The translations under genes were made by a program, and so were the position numbers. 31,666 bases of DNA, taken from IMG/VR virus record IMGVR_UViG_3300000234_000017, positions 1 to 31,666 of that record; one strand, given 5' to 3'. The notes below the pieces were generated by a model, which worked only from the letters and a program-made list of their open reading frames with translations, had not been told where the DNA came from and did not search any database. Below are positions 15,083 through 24,168 of the stretch, piece after piece. Every line of letters begins with the position of its first letter. The first letter of the stretch is position 1. This stretch comes from a virus.

Positions 15083-15577
15083 ATGCTTAAACAATTAACC
15101 CACCAACCAACACTAATAACTTTGGACTGCTACAGGTTAAATCCTAGTTATGTAGAGAATGACTTCAAAGCTAGGTATAATTTCACCTGTGATAAAAACA
15201 AAGTGTTAGAGGGTATACAGTTTTTAGTTGGTTTTGACAGATATGTTCAATACGTTTGGAATAGTTACGATACACCTGGAAACACTGACGGTTACCACCA
15301 ATTAACTACCTTGCTGTATAAGCAAGGTTACATAACCGACGAACAATGGTGTTACAACGTATTAACCTTAGACTTAAATGGAGCTATAGAAGTTGAAATA
15401 GAGGTTGCCATGGAATTACAATGTGGTATTAAATACCAGAACATGTACGACTATATAGTACTCATGTCTATTTATCCATCTATTTACATTATGGGATTAG
15501 CTGATGTATACCCTAAACCAAGAATTGACATTTCATCCTTATATAGTAATAATGGACTCTACAGTGGTTATGGGTAG
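15083..15577 (+). CDS. Hypothetical protein
   Basis: A 164-residue, Tyr-rich protein. It begins with a strand (PTLITLDCYRL) followed by helices. No good ribosome site is visible and it lies five bases after the previous stop, so translation is probably coupled. Its 3' end overlaps the start region of the next gene. No family recognised. Confidence 0.7.
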   Translation: MLKQLTHQPTLITLDCYRLNPSYVENDFKARYNFTCDKNKVLEGIQFLVGFDRYVQYVWNSYDTPGNTDGYHQLTTLLYKQGYITDEQWCYNVLTLDLNGAIEVEIEVAMELQCGIKYQNMYDYIVLMSIYPSIYIMGLADVYPKPRIDISSLYSNNGLYSGYG

Positions 15578-16067
15578 ATGGTTCAATACCATAATACCCA
15601 TGGTGGAAAAAGTGTTGCTGGATAGAGATTACAACTTAAATGAATTGTTGTGGCCGGTTGGTTCACCTTGGACTAACGACGTTAGTTACACAAATTTAAA
15701 AAGTAACTATGTTAATTTCCTACTATCGTGCATGACCAGAGAAACCATCATGGTGTTGATGGATAGGTTGCTAGAGCACACCACGGATGAGATAACTGAT
15801 GCCTACGTACAGGGCGTTTGGATAGCTAAGGAAAACTTTGAGTTAAATATGAATGGGTTTCCAGTTATACTACAGGAAACCCTTTACCATAATAGAGATA
15901 TACTTTATCAAGTTAAAACTGAAGCATTTAATTTATATTTAGGAATAGGGTTTCTATTACAGGAATACAAAATATTTCAAACTGGGTTAACCTTTGATAT
16001 GACTTTGGATAACAATGCTATGGGTATTATACATGAATTATTTGTAGTGGAATTAAGGCCGTGGTAA
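15552..16067 (+). CDS. Hypothetical protein
   Basis: From ATG 15552 the protein has 171 residues; ATG 15570 is an alternative, and an upstream start at 15504 would overlap the previous gene by 74 bases. None has a good ribosome site. The sequence is helical in the middle (FLLSCMTRETIMVLMDRLLEH) and ends in a strand with VVELRPW. No family recognised. Confidence 0.65.
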   Translation: MDSTVVMGRWFNTIIPMVEKVLLDRDYNLNELLWPVGSPWTNDVSYTNLKSNYVNFLLSCMTRETIMVLMDRLLEHTTDEITDAYVQGVWIAKENFELNMNGFPVILQETLYHNRDILYQVKTEAFNLYLGIGFLLQEYKIFQTGLTFDMTLDNNAMGIIHELFVVELRPW

Positions 16068-16076
16068 GGAGTTAAG

Positions 16077-16487
16077 ATGGTAACTGTTATTAAACCAGAG
16101 TTGGGTAAAAAATACTCATTTGAGACACTAGCACCAAGCGTACTAGGGGCTATTTATCAAGGGTGGGAGTTTACTGGTGAAGTACCTAGTAACATAGCGT
16201 TGTTGGTAGACCCTAACTTACGGGTAAACTATGTTTCTATTAACCCGTCGTTAACACCAAGTGTTAATATGACAGAAATGGTATTTTGGTTATTTAAGAA
16301 TCCGAACAGTACACAACAGATTGCTTTTGGGGTTAATTGGATCAATAGAAGTACTTTTGAAAAAACGGATGGGCGTATGGACATCATAACCATAAATAAC
16401 CCACCCAGTGGTTACCGTGAGGTCTTATTAGAGCTGATGGCTGGTATAGGCATAGATACCTCCAGTATAAGCATTAAAACAGTGTAA
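16077..16487 (+). CDS. Hypothetical protein
   Basis: A 136-residue protein, mostly beta-strand by inspection (YEFTGEVPSN-like turns, IAFGVNWINRSTF, MDIITINNPPSG). A strong AAGGAG precedes ATG 16077. It ends directly before a strong terminator and therefore closes the transcription unit that begins after 14088. It may be a small barrel-like protein, but I do not recognise a family. Confidence 0.75.
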   Translation: MVTVIKPELGKKYSFETLAPSVLGAIYQGWEFTGEVPSNIALLVDPNLRVNYVSINPSLTPSVNMTEMVFWLFKNPNSTQQIAFGVNWINRSTFEKTDGRMDIITINNPPSGYREVLLELMAGIGIDTSSISIKTV

Positions 16488-16527
16488 AAAAAGATATACA
16501 CACCCTAGGGTGTGTATATCTTTTTTT
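16486..16527 (+). terminator. Strong intrinsic terminator (21-bp palindrome)
   Basis: A perfect 42-base palindrome, centred on CCCTAGGG, begins with A7 and ends in a T-run that extends to 16529. The T-run follows the stem directly, as in a classical intrinsic terminator. It closes the 14117-16487 gene group. Confidence 0.93.
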
Positions 16528-16578
16528 TTGGTTCTTTAGCAACCGCAGTAATAATCTGACTAATAAAAGGAATACGTT

Positions 16579-18717
16579 ATGTTCTTAAGAGAAGATTTGG
16601 ACTTATATAAAAGAAGGATAGATCCAGTAAGACACTACATGGAACAAACTGCTTTTTACATATCAAAAACAGAAGGAGTAAGTTACGAGGAAGCTTACCA
16701 ATTTGTTAGGGAGGAAACCCTTAAAGAGTTAGAAGTAAAAAAACAACCTATGGTTAGGTATTACCAAACTCTTGACACATTAGACAAAGTTATAACTGAA
16801 ACACCATTGTTAAGATACATTTATAACGTTCTAGATAATGGTGAAATACTTGCGCCGACTTTTACGACATACATACACACTAGTAAAAAGAAATCTATAT
16901 TGTCGGAGATGACTGCTGAAAATGTTAAATTAAGGAGTGTACATAAGAAGGCGTCACATGTAGCTAAAGCGCGTGGTGAAATGGAGGTATTTGTCATTGA
17001 AGATTTAAACCAAAACAACCGTAAGACCGAAAATAATGCGTTATCTGGGACATATGGTACTAAGGGCACGCCTCTTTACAATCCGACCGCACACAGTACA
17101 CTAACTTCAACTACTAGAATGGTAGCCAGCAACGGTAACGCCCATAATGAAAAGATGATAGCTGGAAACAGACACTATTACCATTTAGACATAATCTTGT
17201 ATAACTTAATCTCTATAGCAAGTAGCTTAGGTGATAAGAATGACACCACAAGTGATTACTCTAAAATCAGTAATGTGATAGATAAATACGGTTTACACAA
17301 ACCTTCTACAGAAGATGTATTGACATGTATACTACGTAGTAGTGAGTTGTATTTTAGTAGGGATAACAGATTTAAACTACTAACTGACTTTATTGATAGT
17401 TTAGACTATGTGGAAAAAGCTGCCTTTGTGTACATAGGTGACCTTTACCACCTCCGACATTTTAATGAAGTGTTCGTAAGGAACTTCATAACTAGGTTAT
17501 CTGACCGTGTGCCACTGGGACAAAATAGTGTTGGTAAAGACGTAATTAAACAGGTACCCGAAGGTGTTACGTACTTAGCACACCAAATATGTGCTGACGA
17601 CATCAAGGGAATGGGTAAAGATTACGAACTTATGGATAAGAATGGTGTGCTAAGTGTAGTTGCTGACACAGCAAGAAACGTTAGTTCAGTACTGGTTGAA
17701 CATCAGGATATCATAGATGCCTTCTATAAGACTGATAACATGCCTAGTAGTATAGCATACATCGCTACCATGATGCGTAGAGTAGTTGTTTTAAGTGACA
17801 CTGACTCAACATGTGCTTCGTTAGGTGAGTGGGTCAGGTGGCATCGTGGTTATACTGCTATGGATCAAGCATCGTTTGGGTTAGCTGGATCAGTGTTGTT
17901 TATGGCAACTCAAAGTCTAGTCCACAACCTAACCACTTTGTCAGTTAATTTTAATGTAGATAGGGAGCATCTACATACACTAGAGATGAAAAACGAGTTC
18001 TTCTGGTCTAGCGTAACTGTAGCTTTGCCTAAGCATTACTACGCATTAACACATATACAAGAAGGCAGTGTGTTTGCTAGACCAGAGCTAGAAAGAAAAG
18101 GTGTGCATCTTAAAAGTTCAAATACACCTAAGCCAGTTATGGATTTAGCTGAAAAAGTCATGGAAGAGATATGTTACAGTGTCTATACTTGTAAACCTAT
18201 TTCACATTTTTACTATCTTAAGTTGTTTGCTGACATGGAAAGACAGATAATTCGATCCCTAACAAAAGGTGAGGTTGATTATTACAGAGAGATAAAAATT
18301 AAAGATCATAGTGCCTACACACAAGGACCAACCAAATCTAACTATAGGCATTATACCATGTGGAAAGACGTATTTGAACCTAAGTATGGTGAATGTGAAA
18401 AGCCCCCATACATGGTGGCTAAAATACCGATCAATGTAAATAATAAAACTGAGTTTAACAATTGGTTAGATCAGTTACAGGATAGAAACTTCATGGGTAG
18501 ATTACGTAACTGGTTAAACAACCACGATAAAAATGATATAGCTACCTTTTATTTACCTTCAAACAAAATAGTGAATGAAGGGTTGCCAGAAGAGTTTAAA
18601 GATATTGTAGCTGTTAATGACATTGTGCTAGACCTGTGTAACGTATTCTACCTACTATTAGGTACATTGGGGTTTCATAAAAAACCAGGCTACACATTAA
18701 TAGAATTAGGATACTGA
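16579..18717 (+). CDS. Family B DNA polymerase, C-terminal (palm/thumb) half
   Basis: A 712-residue protein with the later polymerase motifs of family B enzymes. Motif B is LSGTYGTKG from residue 155, with STLTSTTR following; motif C is DTDS at residues 407-410, which holds two metal-binding aspartates; the KxY-like motif KHYYAL starts at residue 485, followed by ERKGVHLKSS. No motif A (SLYPS-type) and no 3'-5' exonuclease motifs occur in the first 150 residues, so these must be encoded elsewhere: a split polymerase, as I recall for phiKZ-like phages. The interval of about 250 residues between motifs B and C is much longer than usual and suggests an inserted domain. It follows a terminator and has its own start without a CATATATTA cassette. 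Confidence 0.82.
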   Translation: MFLREDLDLYKRRIDPVRHYMEQTAFYISKTEGVSYEEAYQFVREETLKELEVKKQPMVRYYQTLDTLDKVITETPLLRYIYNVLDNGEILAPTFTTYIHTSKKKSILSEMTAENVKLRSVHKKASHVAKARGEMEVFVIEDLNQNNRKTENNALSGTYGTKGTPLYNPTAHSTLTSTTRMVASNGNAHNEKMIAGNRHYYHLDIILYNLISIASSLGDKNDTTSDYSKISNVIDKYGLHKPSTEDVLTCILRSSELYFSRDNRFKLLTDFIDSLDYVEKAAFVYIGDLYHLRHFNEVFVRNFITRLSDRVPLGQNSVGKDVIKQVPEGVTYLAHQICADDIKGMGKDYELMDKNGVLSVVADTARNVSSVLVEHQDIIDAFYKTDNMPSSIAYIATMMRRVVVLSDTDSTCASLGEWVRWHRGYTAMDQASFGLAGSVLFMATQSLVHNLTTLSVNFNVDREHLHTLEMKNEFFWSSVTVALPKHYYALTHIQEGSVFARPELERKGVHLKSSNTPKPVMDLAEKVMEEICYSVYTCKPISHFYYLKLFADMERQIIRSLTKGEVDYYREIKIKDHSAYTQGPTKSNYRHYTMWKDVFEPKYGECEKPPYMVAKIPINVNNKTEFNNWLDQLQDRNFMGRLRNWLNNHDKNDIATFYLPSNKIVNEGLPEEFKDIVAVNDIVLDLCNVFYLLLGTLGFHKKPGYTLIELGY

Positions 18718-18718
18718 A

Positions 18719-19081
18719 ATGAATAATCTAATTTTCTATTTAGATAACAAAACCTTTCTAGCTACTTTAGATGTAATAACCCCAGTAAGTACTAAACAAG
18801 TAAAGTATTTAAAGGCAAAGGATTACTTTGAAGACATGGTTAATAATTTGGCTAAAAAATACGACCCTAACTTGTTCTTTCAGAAGCTAGTGGATGAAGG
18901 TAAGTTTCATCCAAGCATTATGAAGTATTATAATGTTAAGAGGTCTTGTATAACCATGTGTTATCCACATAACCACAAACATAAATCAGAAGACGAAATA
19001 CTCAATTTACATCGTCAAATCGTAGAGTGGATTATTACTGCTAACCCACTGGTTAAAGAAGTTAAAACGGATTTGTTATGA
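18719..19081 (+). CDS. Hypothetical protein between polymerase and reductase
   Basis: A 120-residue protein starting one base after the polymerase stop. It has a YFEDMVNNLAKKYDPNLFFQKL helical region (shown in part: KKYDPNLFFQKL) and a His/Cys-containing stretch CITMCYPHNHKHK near residue 77 that might bind metal. Its stop overlaps the start of the next mini-gene (ATGA at 19078-19081). No family recognised. Confidence 0.75.
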   Translation: MNNLIFYLDNKTFLATLDVITPVSTKQVKYLKAKDYFEDMVNNLAKKYDPNLFFQKLVDEGKFHPSIMKYYNVKRSCITMCYPHNHKHKSEDEILNLHRQIVEWIITANPLVKEVKTDLL

Positions 19082-19185
19082 CTTTACTTAGAATAATGAT
19101 AATTTTAATACTAGTTATGCCAGTCTATTACGCTGGTAGAAAAACTGTACAGACTTACTTATACAAGGACTTTAAACTATGTTGA
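19078..19185 (+). CDS. Small single-pass membrane protein (35 aa)
   Basis: ATG 19078 overlaps the preceding stop and the frame ends at TGA 19183-19185, inside the first codons of NrdJa. The product has one hydrophobic segment (IMIILILVMPVYYAG) with a basic following segment, so it is probably a membrane protein with a cytoplasmic C-terminus. The ATGA-type overlaps on both sides argue that it is real and translationally coupled. Confidence 0.6.
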   Translation: MTLLRIMIILILVMPVYYAGRKTVQTYLYKDFKLC

Positions 19186-22100
19186 AAACATTGAATCGTT
19201 TATGTAGCTCCATCCTAGGTAAACAAGACTTACCTATTAACGTTATTAATACATCTAAACAATCAGTTAGTTATCCACCTTACGTGGACTTTAGTGTACC
19301 AGTCTTTAATGATGGCGAACTACAACGTCCGGCTTGGATAGATGACTTACAGGATATCTCTAAAGAGATAGCTTTGACTAAGTATTCCCCTAAGGACAGA
19401 GATGGTAAGCCAACTGAAACAGATGTTTTTACCATCTTTAAGCGTATATCCAAAGCCTTATCCGCAATTGAACCGAATAAACAAGATGAGTGGGAAAGAG
19501 CTTTCCTGTGGGCTTTGAACAATGGGGCTACCCCAGCAGGACGCATCATGTCCAATGCTGGGTTGGTCGATGTTAAAGGTTCAACTTCCACCATTAACTG
19601 TACAGTCTCGGGAACTATCCCTGATTCTGCCGAAGGTATAATGGAGATTGCAAAAAAAGCCACCAAAACATTAAAATACGGATGTGGGATTGGTTATGAC
19701 TTTTCAACCATTAGACCTGATGGATATTATATACATGGTGTCGGTGCTACTACATCAGGAGCACTATCGTACATGGACGTGTTTGACACAGTTTGTAAAA
19801 TCATAGCTAGTGACGGTGGTAGACGAGGTGCACAAATGGCGGCAATGGATGTCCTACATCCAGAAATATTAAGTTACATTAAAGCTAAGCGTGAACCTGG
19901 TAAATTTAGACAATTTAATCTTTCCGTACTAATAACAGATGAATTTCTAACTGCTGTTAAAAATGAGTTACCTTGGGACTTAATTTTCCCAGTACGTGAT
20001 AAGGACTTTACTTACTTAACTGATTCAGAATTTAATTTAGATGATTTAGATGTTAAAAATGAATTAATGGTTAATGGTCAAAAGTTCATTGTTGCTGGCT
20101 GGGCACCTATGGTTGAACCACCAAAAAAAGATGGTGATGACTATATCAAAATGACGGATGGTCGGTATCTGTGCCACGTACAAAAAACAATTAGTGCTGT
20201 TGATATTTGGGAAGCTATCATGGAGAGTACCTATTTGTACTCTGACCCAGGGTTAATCATGATAGATCGAATGAATAGATACAATAATCTATGGTTCGAT
20301 GAGCTAATAAGGACCACCAACCCATGTGTTCCAGATGACACCTGGGTAACCACCTCACTTGGACCAAGACAAGTTAAAGACCTTATCAATAAACCATGTC
20401 GAATTATTGTTAATGGTCAAGGTTATGACTCTTACACAGGCTTCTTCCCAACTGGTGAAAAAGATGTATATGACTTAATCACTAAGGAAGGTTACACTGT
20501 TAGTTTGACTGAAGATCATAGGGTGCTGGTATCAACGGATGATGGTTCTGATAAGTGGGTTGAGGCTGGTAAGTTACAACCCGGTGATCAAGTCGTGTTG
20601 AATGACACAATAGGTACCCAGTGGGGTGGTGTAGGTGATTACGATGATGGGTATCTGATTGGCCATTGGTTTGGTGACGGATATTGGAACACCGATAGAA
20701 AAAAAGGAGTGTTGCAAGTTAATTTAGTACCTGGTACAGAATCTGTAGTTGATCGAATTAACTCAATAATCAACAATAGAACAGGTTCTTTAAGTCCATA
20801 CATAATTTTATTAGTTGGACTTAAAGGACGAGAGGTTAAAGTTTACTCATCAACCCAATTGACTAATTTAATCAATGTACTCAACATGGTTAAACCTGGG
20901 TCAACTGAGAAATGGATTAGTCCAGAATTAGAGAAAACCTCTGTGGATTTTTATAAAGGTTTTATGAGTGGGTTCTTTGATACAGATGGAACTGTGCAGT
21001 GTGTGGGTGGTGGTAGAAATAGCCTTAGGTTGAATCAATCCAATCAAGAGGTTTTACTTGGTGTACAACGGATGCTGTTGCGTTTGGGTATCCAAGCTAA
21101 GTTATACAAACGTCGTGATTCTGGTTATCGTCAGTTACCAGATGGTAAAGGTGGACACAAAGATTACTTCTGTAAAGAAAACTTTGAACTAATCATTGCT
21201 AGTGATAATATTGATATTTTTAGAAACTTGTGTAACCTACACGATGGCAAGAAAAGATCTATTTTAAGAAAACTAGCTAATACAATAGACCTCCGTATAA
21301 CAGACTACAAGGCTACTGTAGCCGGTCTAGTTAAAAGAGATGAAAAATGTCAAGTTTTCGATATTAACGTAACAGACGTCCATAGATTTGACGGAAACGG
21401 TATTATAATTCACAACTGTGGTGAGGTCCCGCTCCCCCCGGACGCATCTTGTCTACTTGGGTCGGTCAATCTCATACACTGTGTCAATAAACCATTTACT
21501 AAAGATGCTTCATTCGACTGGGTTAAATTTAGAAAGATCGTTCGTATTTTTAGTAGGATGTTGGACAATGTAGTTGAAATTAATAACTTACCGTTACCTG
21601 AGCAAGATGAAAGTATCAGACGTAAACGTAGACACGGGATGGGTTACCTTGGCTTAGGTTCGGCTTTAACTATGCTTGGTATCAAGTATGGATCTGACGA
21701 TGCTGTAAGCTTTACCACAGATGTTACTGCTGAACTTGCTATTACTGGATTTGAAACAGGTGTGCAGTTAGCTATTGAGAAAAGTCCAGCTCCTATCATG
21801 GATGAAGATTTTGTTATCGATGAACATCTATTATTCATTAATAGTAAATTGAAATCAGAATGGGATAACTCTGGTTATAGTTTAAAGGGTAAGGAATTAC
21901 TAGCTAACTATTCTAAGTACATGGAGATTGTTGGTGACTATCGGCCCGACTTGTTAGATGATATCGTTATGTATGGTAGTAGGTATAGTCACGCCACCTC
22001 TATCGCACCAACTGGTTCAGTTAGTTTGTCATTTGGTAATAACGCTTCTAATGGCATTGAACCTACATTTGCCCACCAGTACTTTAGAAATATTATCGTT

Positions 22101-22583
22101 GAGGGTAAAGCTACCAAACAACAATCTGAAGTATGTTCTTATGAGTTCTTGTTATATCGTAAGTTGATTGACCCAAATGCTACTGTAGAGACGTTACCTG
22201 AGTACTTTGTTACGGCTATGGATATTAAACCTATAGACCATGTAAGGATGCAAGCTGCTGCACAGATATGGATAGATAGCTCTATCTCTAAGACCATAAA
22301 CCTTCCTACTGACTTTACATATGAAGAAAGTAAAGACATCTACATGAAAGCCTACGAATTAGGTTTAAAAGGTTGTACTACTTATAGATATAATCCAGAT
22401 GTAAGGACAGGTGTGTTAGTTACTAAAGAAGACTTAGAAAGTACTTGGTATGAGTTTGAGCTAGAAGATGGTACAGTGGTTGGTCCATACAGGGCTAGTG
22501 ACGAAGTTACTTATGATGGAGCTAAGCACAATGTCGGTAACTTAGCAGAGTCCATCAAAGAAGGTCAGTATGGTAAATTTTAA
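19179..22583 (+). CDS. nrdJ: Class II ribonucleotide reductase large part, NrdJa, with intein
   Basis: A 1134-residue precursor: a 364-residue intein (residues 383-746) within a 770-residue reductase. The enzyme reduces ribonucleotides to deoxyribonucleotides using adenosylcobalamin as radical source. Class II features include C141 in TINCTVSG, GGRRGAQMAAMDV, FNLSVLITDEF, the NPCGE active-site loop, C758 in ASCLLGSVNL and APTGSVSLSFG with GIEPTF. C141 and C758 should be the redox pair; C747, 11 residues before C758, the thiyl-radical cysteine. The intein lies exactly between Pro and this Cys, so the enzyme is inactive until spliced. The usual C-terminal segment is missing here and is encoded by the next gene (NrdJb, 22608-23333). 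The ribosome site is AAGGA. The same phage encodes the cobalamin adenosyltransferase. Confidence 0.95.
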   Translation: MLKTLNRLCSSILGKQDLPINVINTSKQSVSYPPYVDFSVPVFNDGELQRPAWIDDLQDISKEIALTKYSPKDRDGKPTETDVFTIFKRISKALSAIEPNKQDEWERAFLWALNNGATPAGRIMSNAGLVDVKGSTSTINCTVSGTIPDSAEGIMEIAKKATKTLKYGCGIGYDFSTIRPDGYYIHGVGATTSGALSYMDVFDTVCKIIASDGGRRGAQMAAMDVLHPEILSYIKAKREPGKFRQFNLSVLITDEFLTAVKNELPWDLIFPVRDKDFTYLTDSEFNLDDLDVKNELMVNGQKFIVAGWAPMVEPPKKDGDDYIKMTDGRYLCHVQKTISAVDIWEAIMESTYLYSDPGLIMIDRMNRYNNLWFDELIRTTNPCVPDDTWVTTSLGPRQVKDLINKPCRIIVNGQGYDSYTGFFPTGEKDVYDLITKEGYTVSLTEDHRVLVSTDDGSDKWVEAGKLQPGDQVVLNDTIGTQWGGVGDYDDGYLIGHWFGDGYWNTDRKKGVLQVNLVPGTESVVDRINSIINNRTGSLSPYIILLVGLKGREVKVYSSTQLTNLINVLNMVKPGSTEKWISPELEKTSVDFYKGFMSGFFDTDGTVQCVGGGRNSLRLNQSNQEVLLGVQRMLLRLGIQAKLYKRRDSGYRQLPDGKGGHKDYFCKENFELIIASDNIDIFRNLCNLHDGKKRSILRKLANTIDLRITDYKATVAGLVKRDEKCQVFDINVTDVHRFDGNGIIIHNCGEVPLPPDASCLLGSVNLIHCVNKPFTKDASFDWVKFRKIVRIFSRMLDNVVEINNLPLPEQDESIRRKRRHGMGYLGLGSALTMLGIKYGSDDAVSFTTDVTAELAITGFETGVQLAIEKSPAPIMDEDFVIDEHLLFINSKLKSEWDNSGYSLKGKELLANYSKYMEIVGDYRPDLLDDIVMYGSRYSHATSIAPTGSVSLSFGNNASNGIEPTFAHQYFRNIIVEGKATKQQSEVCSYEFLLYRKLIDPNATVETLPEYFVTAMDIKPIDHVRMQAAAQIWIDSSISKTINLPTDFTYEESKDIYMKAYELGLKGCTTYRYNPDVRTGVLVTKEDLESTWYEFELEDGTVVGPYRASDEVTYDGAKHNVGNLAESIKEGQYGKF
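20325..21416 (+). mobile_element. Intein with LAGLIDADG homing endonuclease in NrdJa
   Basis: A 364-residue intein. Block A begins CVPDDTWVTT, block B is SLTEDHRVLV, the two LAGLIDADG-type helices are YLIGHWFGDGYW and GFMSGFFDTDGTV, block F is CQVFDINVTDVHRF, and block G ends GIIIHN followed by Cys +1. Cys1, the block B His, the terminal His-Asn and Cys +1 are all present, so splicing should work, and both acidic endonuclease residues are present too. The insertion point, NP/CGE in a ribonucleotide reductase, is a favoured intein site. The reading frame is intact across both junctions. Confidence 0.95.
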
Positions 22584-22607
22584 TCATTATTTTAAGGTAA
22601 AGTAAGT

Positions 22608-23333
22608 ATGTCAAATGAAATAAATAAAGGTATCAAGTCTGTTAAATTGGTATCTAATCCCGATAGCGTAGAAGTGTCTGTAGAGGTTTCTAAGACAGAA
22701 ATGTGTAAGTCATGTACTTACCGACAGGATACAGAATATAACCAAACCTTGACGGCTGTACGCAACGCTAGACCAGATGTGCTACCTGGTTACACTACTT
22801 TTATTGAACCACCTAGTCATATACTATCGCATAAGTTATACATCACAGTTAACTATGTTAAAGTTCCTAAAGGAGATGGTGCTTTTGATAGATTACCATA
22901 TGAGGTTTTCTTCGGTACCATAGCGGCACAACACCACCAATGGCTGTTGGCATTAGCTTTGTTGATCTCCTCAGGTATGCGCGAAGGTGGTAATATTGAC
23001 AGGACATTCCATGATCTTAAAGTAACGCAAGACTATCAAGGTTATTGGGATAAAGGTGTGTTCTATCAATCATTGGTTAGTCACATTGGCAGCCAACTAG
23101 AGAAGATGGTTGGGAAGATTAGGGATAAATCTTTAAAAGATGTTTGTGGTGAAAGCTTTGAAACAACGATGACTACTGATGAAATACCTACAGTAACATT
23201 AAATGAAAGTGTGGGTTCGTTGAAGGAAGAATACCCAACAGGTGAACAATGTCCTGGTTGTGGACAGTACACTTATGTTAAAAGTGCTGGATGTGGAACA
23301 TGTACTTCATGCGGCCACAGTAGCTGCGGTTAA
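22608..23333 (+). CDS. Class II ribonucleotide reductase C-terminal part, NrdJb
   Basis: A 241-residue protein corresponding to the C-terminal part of NrdJ. RPDVLPGYTTFIEPP starts near residue 53; YITVNYVKV, LPYEVFFGT and HHQWLLALALLISSGMR follow, as does DLKVTQDYQGYWDKG. The end has CPGCGQYTYV, AGCGTCTSCGHSSCG: a zinc-ribbon-like Cys cluster whose final cysteines should re-reduce the active site. Another CxxC (MCKSC) lies near residue 33. It starts 24 bases after NrdJa and is in the same operon; splitting of NrdJ into two polypeptides is known in Pseudomonas. It probably works only in complex with NrdJa. Confidence 0.9.
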   Translation: MSNEINKGIKSVKLVSNPDSVEVSVEVSKTEMCKSCTYRQDTEYNQTLTAVRNARPDVLPGYTTFIEPPSHILSHKLYITVNYVKVPKGDGAFDRLPYEVFFGTIAAQHHQWLLALALLISSGMREGGNIDRTFHDLKVTQDYQGYWDKGVFYQSLVSHIGSQLEKMVGKIRDKSLKDVCGESFETTMTTDEIPTVTLNESVGSLKEEYPTGEQCPGCGQYTYVKSAGCGTCTSCGHSSCG

Positions 23334-23366
23334 TGGCTTTACCTCAATAAACTAAGTAATTACAAT

Positions 23367-23405
23367 CATATATTATATACATGAGAGACTAATCTCTCAT
23401 GTATA
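23367..23405 (+). promoter_or_regulatory. CATATATTA promoter-like element with leader hairpin
   Basis: CATATATTA at 23367-23375 followed by TATACATGAGAGA/TCTCTCATGTATA (23376-23405, four-base loop), 31 bases before the next start. The ATGAGAG/CTCTCAT hairpin core is shared with the cassettes at 12942, 27107 and 31570. Confidence 0.7.
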
Positions 23406-23435
23406 CTTATGTTTTAAATTAAAGAAATGAACAAA

Positions 23436-23783
23436 ATGTCAAATCAATTTAAGTTAGTTCGCACTATTAAACAAGAAGATGCTGTGGTCATCTATGTGGA
23501 TAAAGATTACCCTATCGGTGAACCGAATGCTTTAGTAGCTATAGGTGGTTACCATAGTCATAACTTGACTATCAATAAAGTGGATGATAATGTTGCATAT
23601 GTTATCATTGAACACAAATCCACTAAAGCAAAACTTGGTGTGGTGGTGAAATATGTAGACTACAGACTACATGTAATGGCTACGATCCAAGGTGCTTCTG
23701 GCAACTATAAAGTAGTAAACGAAAAATATCAGTTTGGTTTCTACCCTATCAAATCAAATCGTGAAACCTTTAAGGAAGTTTAA
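23436..23783 (+). CDS. Hypothetical early-type protein
   Basis: A 115-residue, mostly beta-strand protein (VVIYVDKDYPIG, VAYVIIEHKS, KLGVVVKYVDYRLHVMATI). I prefer ATG 23436 to the in-frame ATG 23427, because its spacing from the purine-rich AAAGAAATGAACAAA matches other starts in this phage. First gene after a promoter-hairpin cassette. No family recognised. Confidence 0.7.
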   Translation: MSNQFKLVRTIKQEDAVVIYVDKDYPIGEPNALVAIGGYHSHNLTINKVDDNVAYVIIEHKSTKAKLGVVVKYVDYRLHVMATIQGASGNYKVVNEKYQFGFYPIKSNRETFKEV

Positions 23784-23784
23784 T

Positions 23785-24168
23785 ATGCTTATTAGAAGTA
23801 AAGAACGTCTTAATTACACACCTGTTTCCATTGGTGATAAAGTGTGTAACTATCCTAACCCCAGTAAGGCTGGGACACCAGCGTGTGACTACTATGTTCA
23901 CAGGTTCACTATCAGACCTGGGGATGATGATTACAACATTTATATTGATGTGACAGAACCTACCATTGGGTATGTTAACTGTAACAATGTAAAACATTTG
24001 ATCATCCTTAAGAAAGCTTTGGCTAAAGATGGTGTCAATGTAATTGTGCCAATGAACCAAAATAATAAATCACTAACTGGTGTGCAATTAAACACATTGT
24101 TAGTGTTAGATACCCTTAACGAGGATGCTATTAAGAGTGTATCTAATTTGATAGACTGGGTGAAGTAG
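23785..24168 (+). CDS. Hypothetical early-type protein
   Basis: A 127-residue protein starting at ATG 23785, one base after the previous stop, with TAAGGAAG as ribosome site inside the preceding gene. Alternating strands and helices (KHLIILKKALAKDGVNVIV, VQLNTLLVLDTL). No family recognised. Confidence 0.75.
   Translation: MLIRSKERLNYTPVSIGDKVCNYPNPSKAGTPACDYYVHRFTIRPGDDDYNIYIDVTEPTIGYVNCNNVKHLIILKKALAKDGVNVIVPMNQNNKSLTGVQLNTLLVLDTLNEDAIKSVSNLIDWVK

Noticed and set aside
20325-21416. Group I intron instead of an intein in nrdJ
   Set aside because: The reading frame is open across the whole insertion and has Cys1, block B, LAGLIDADG and His-Asn-Cys junction residues typical of an intein.
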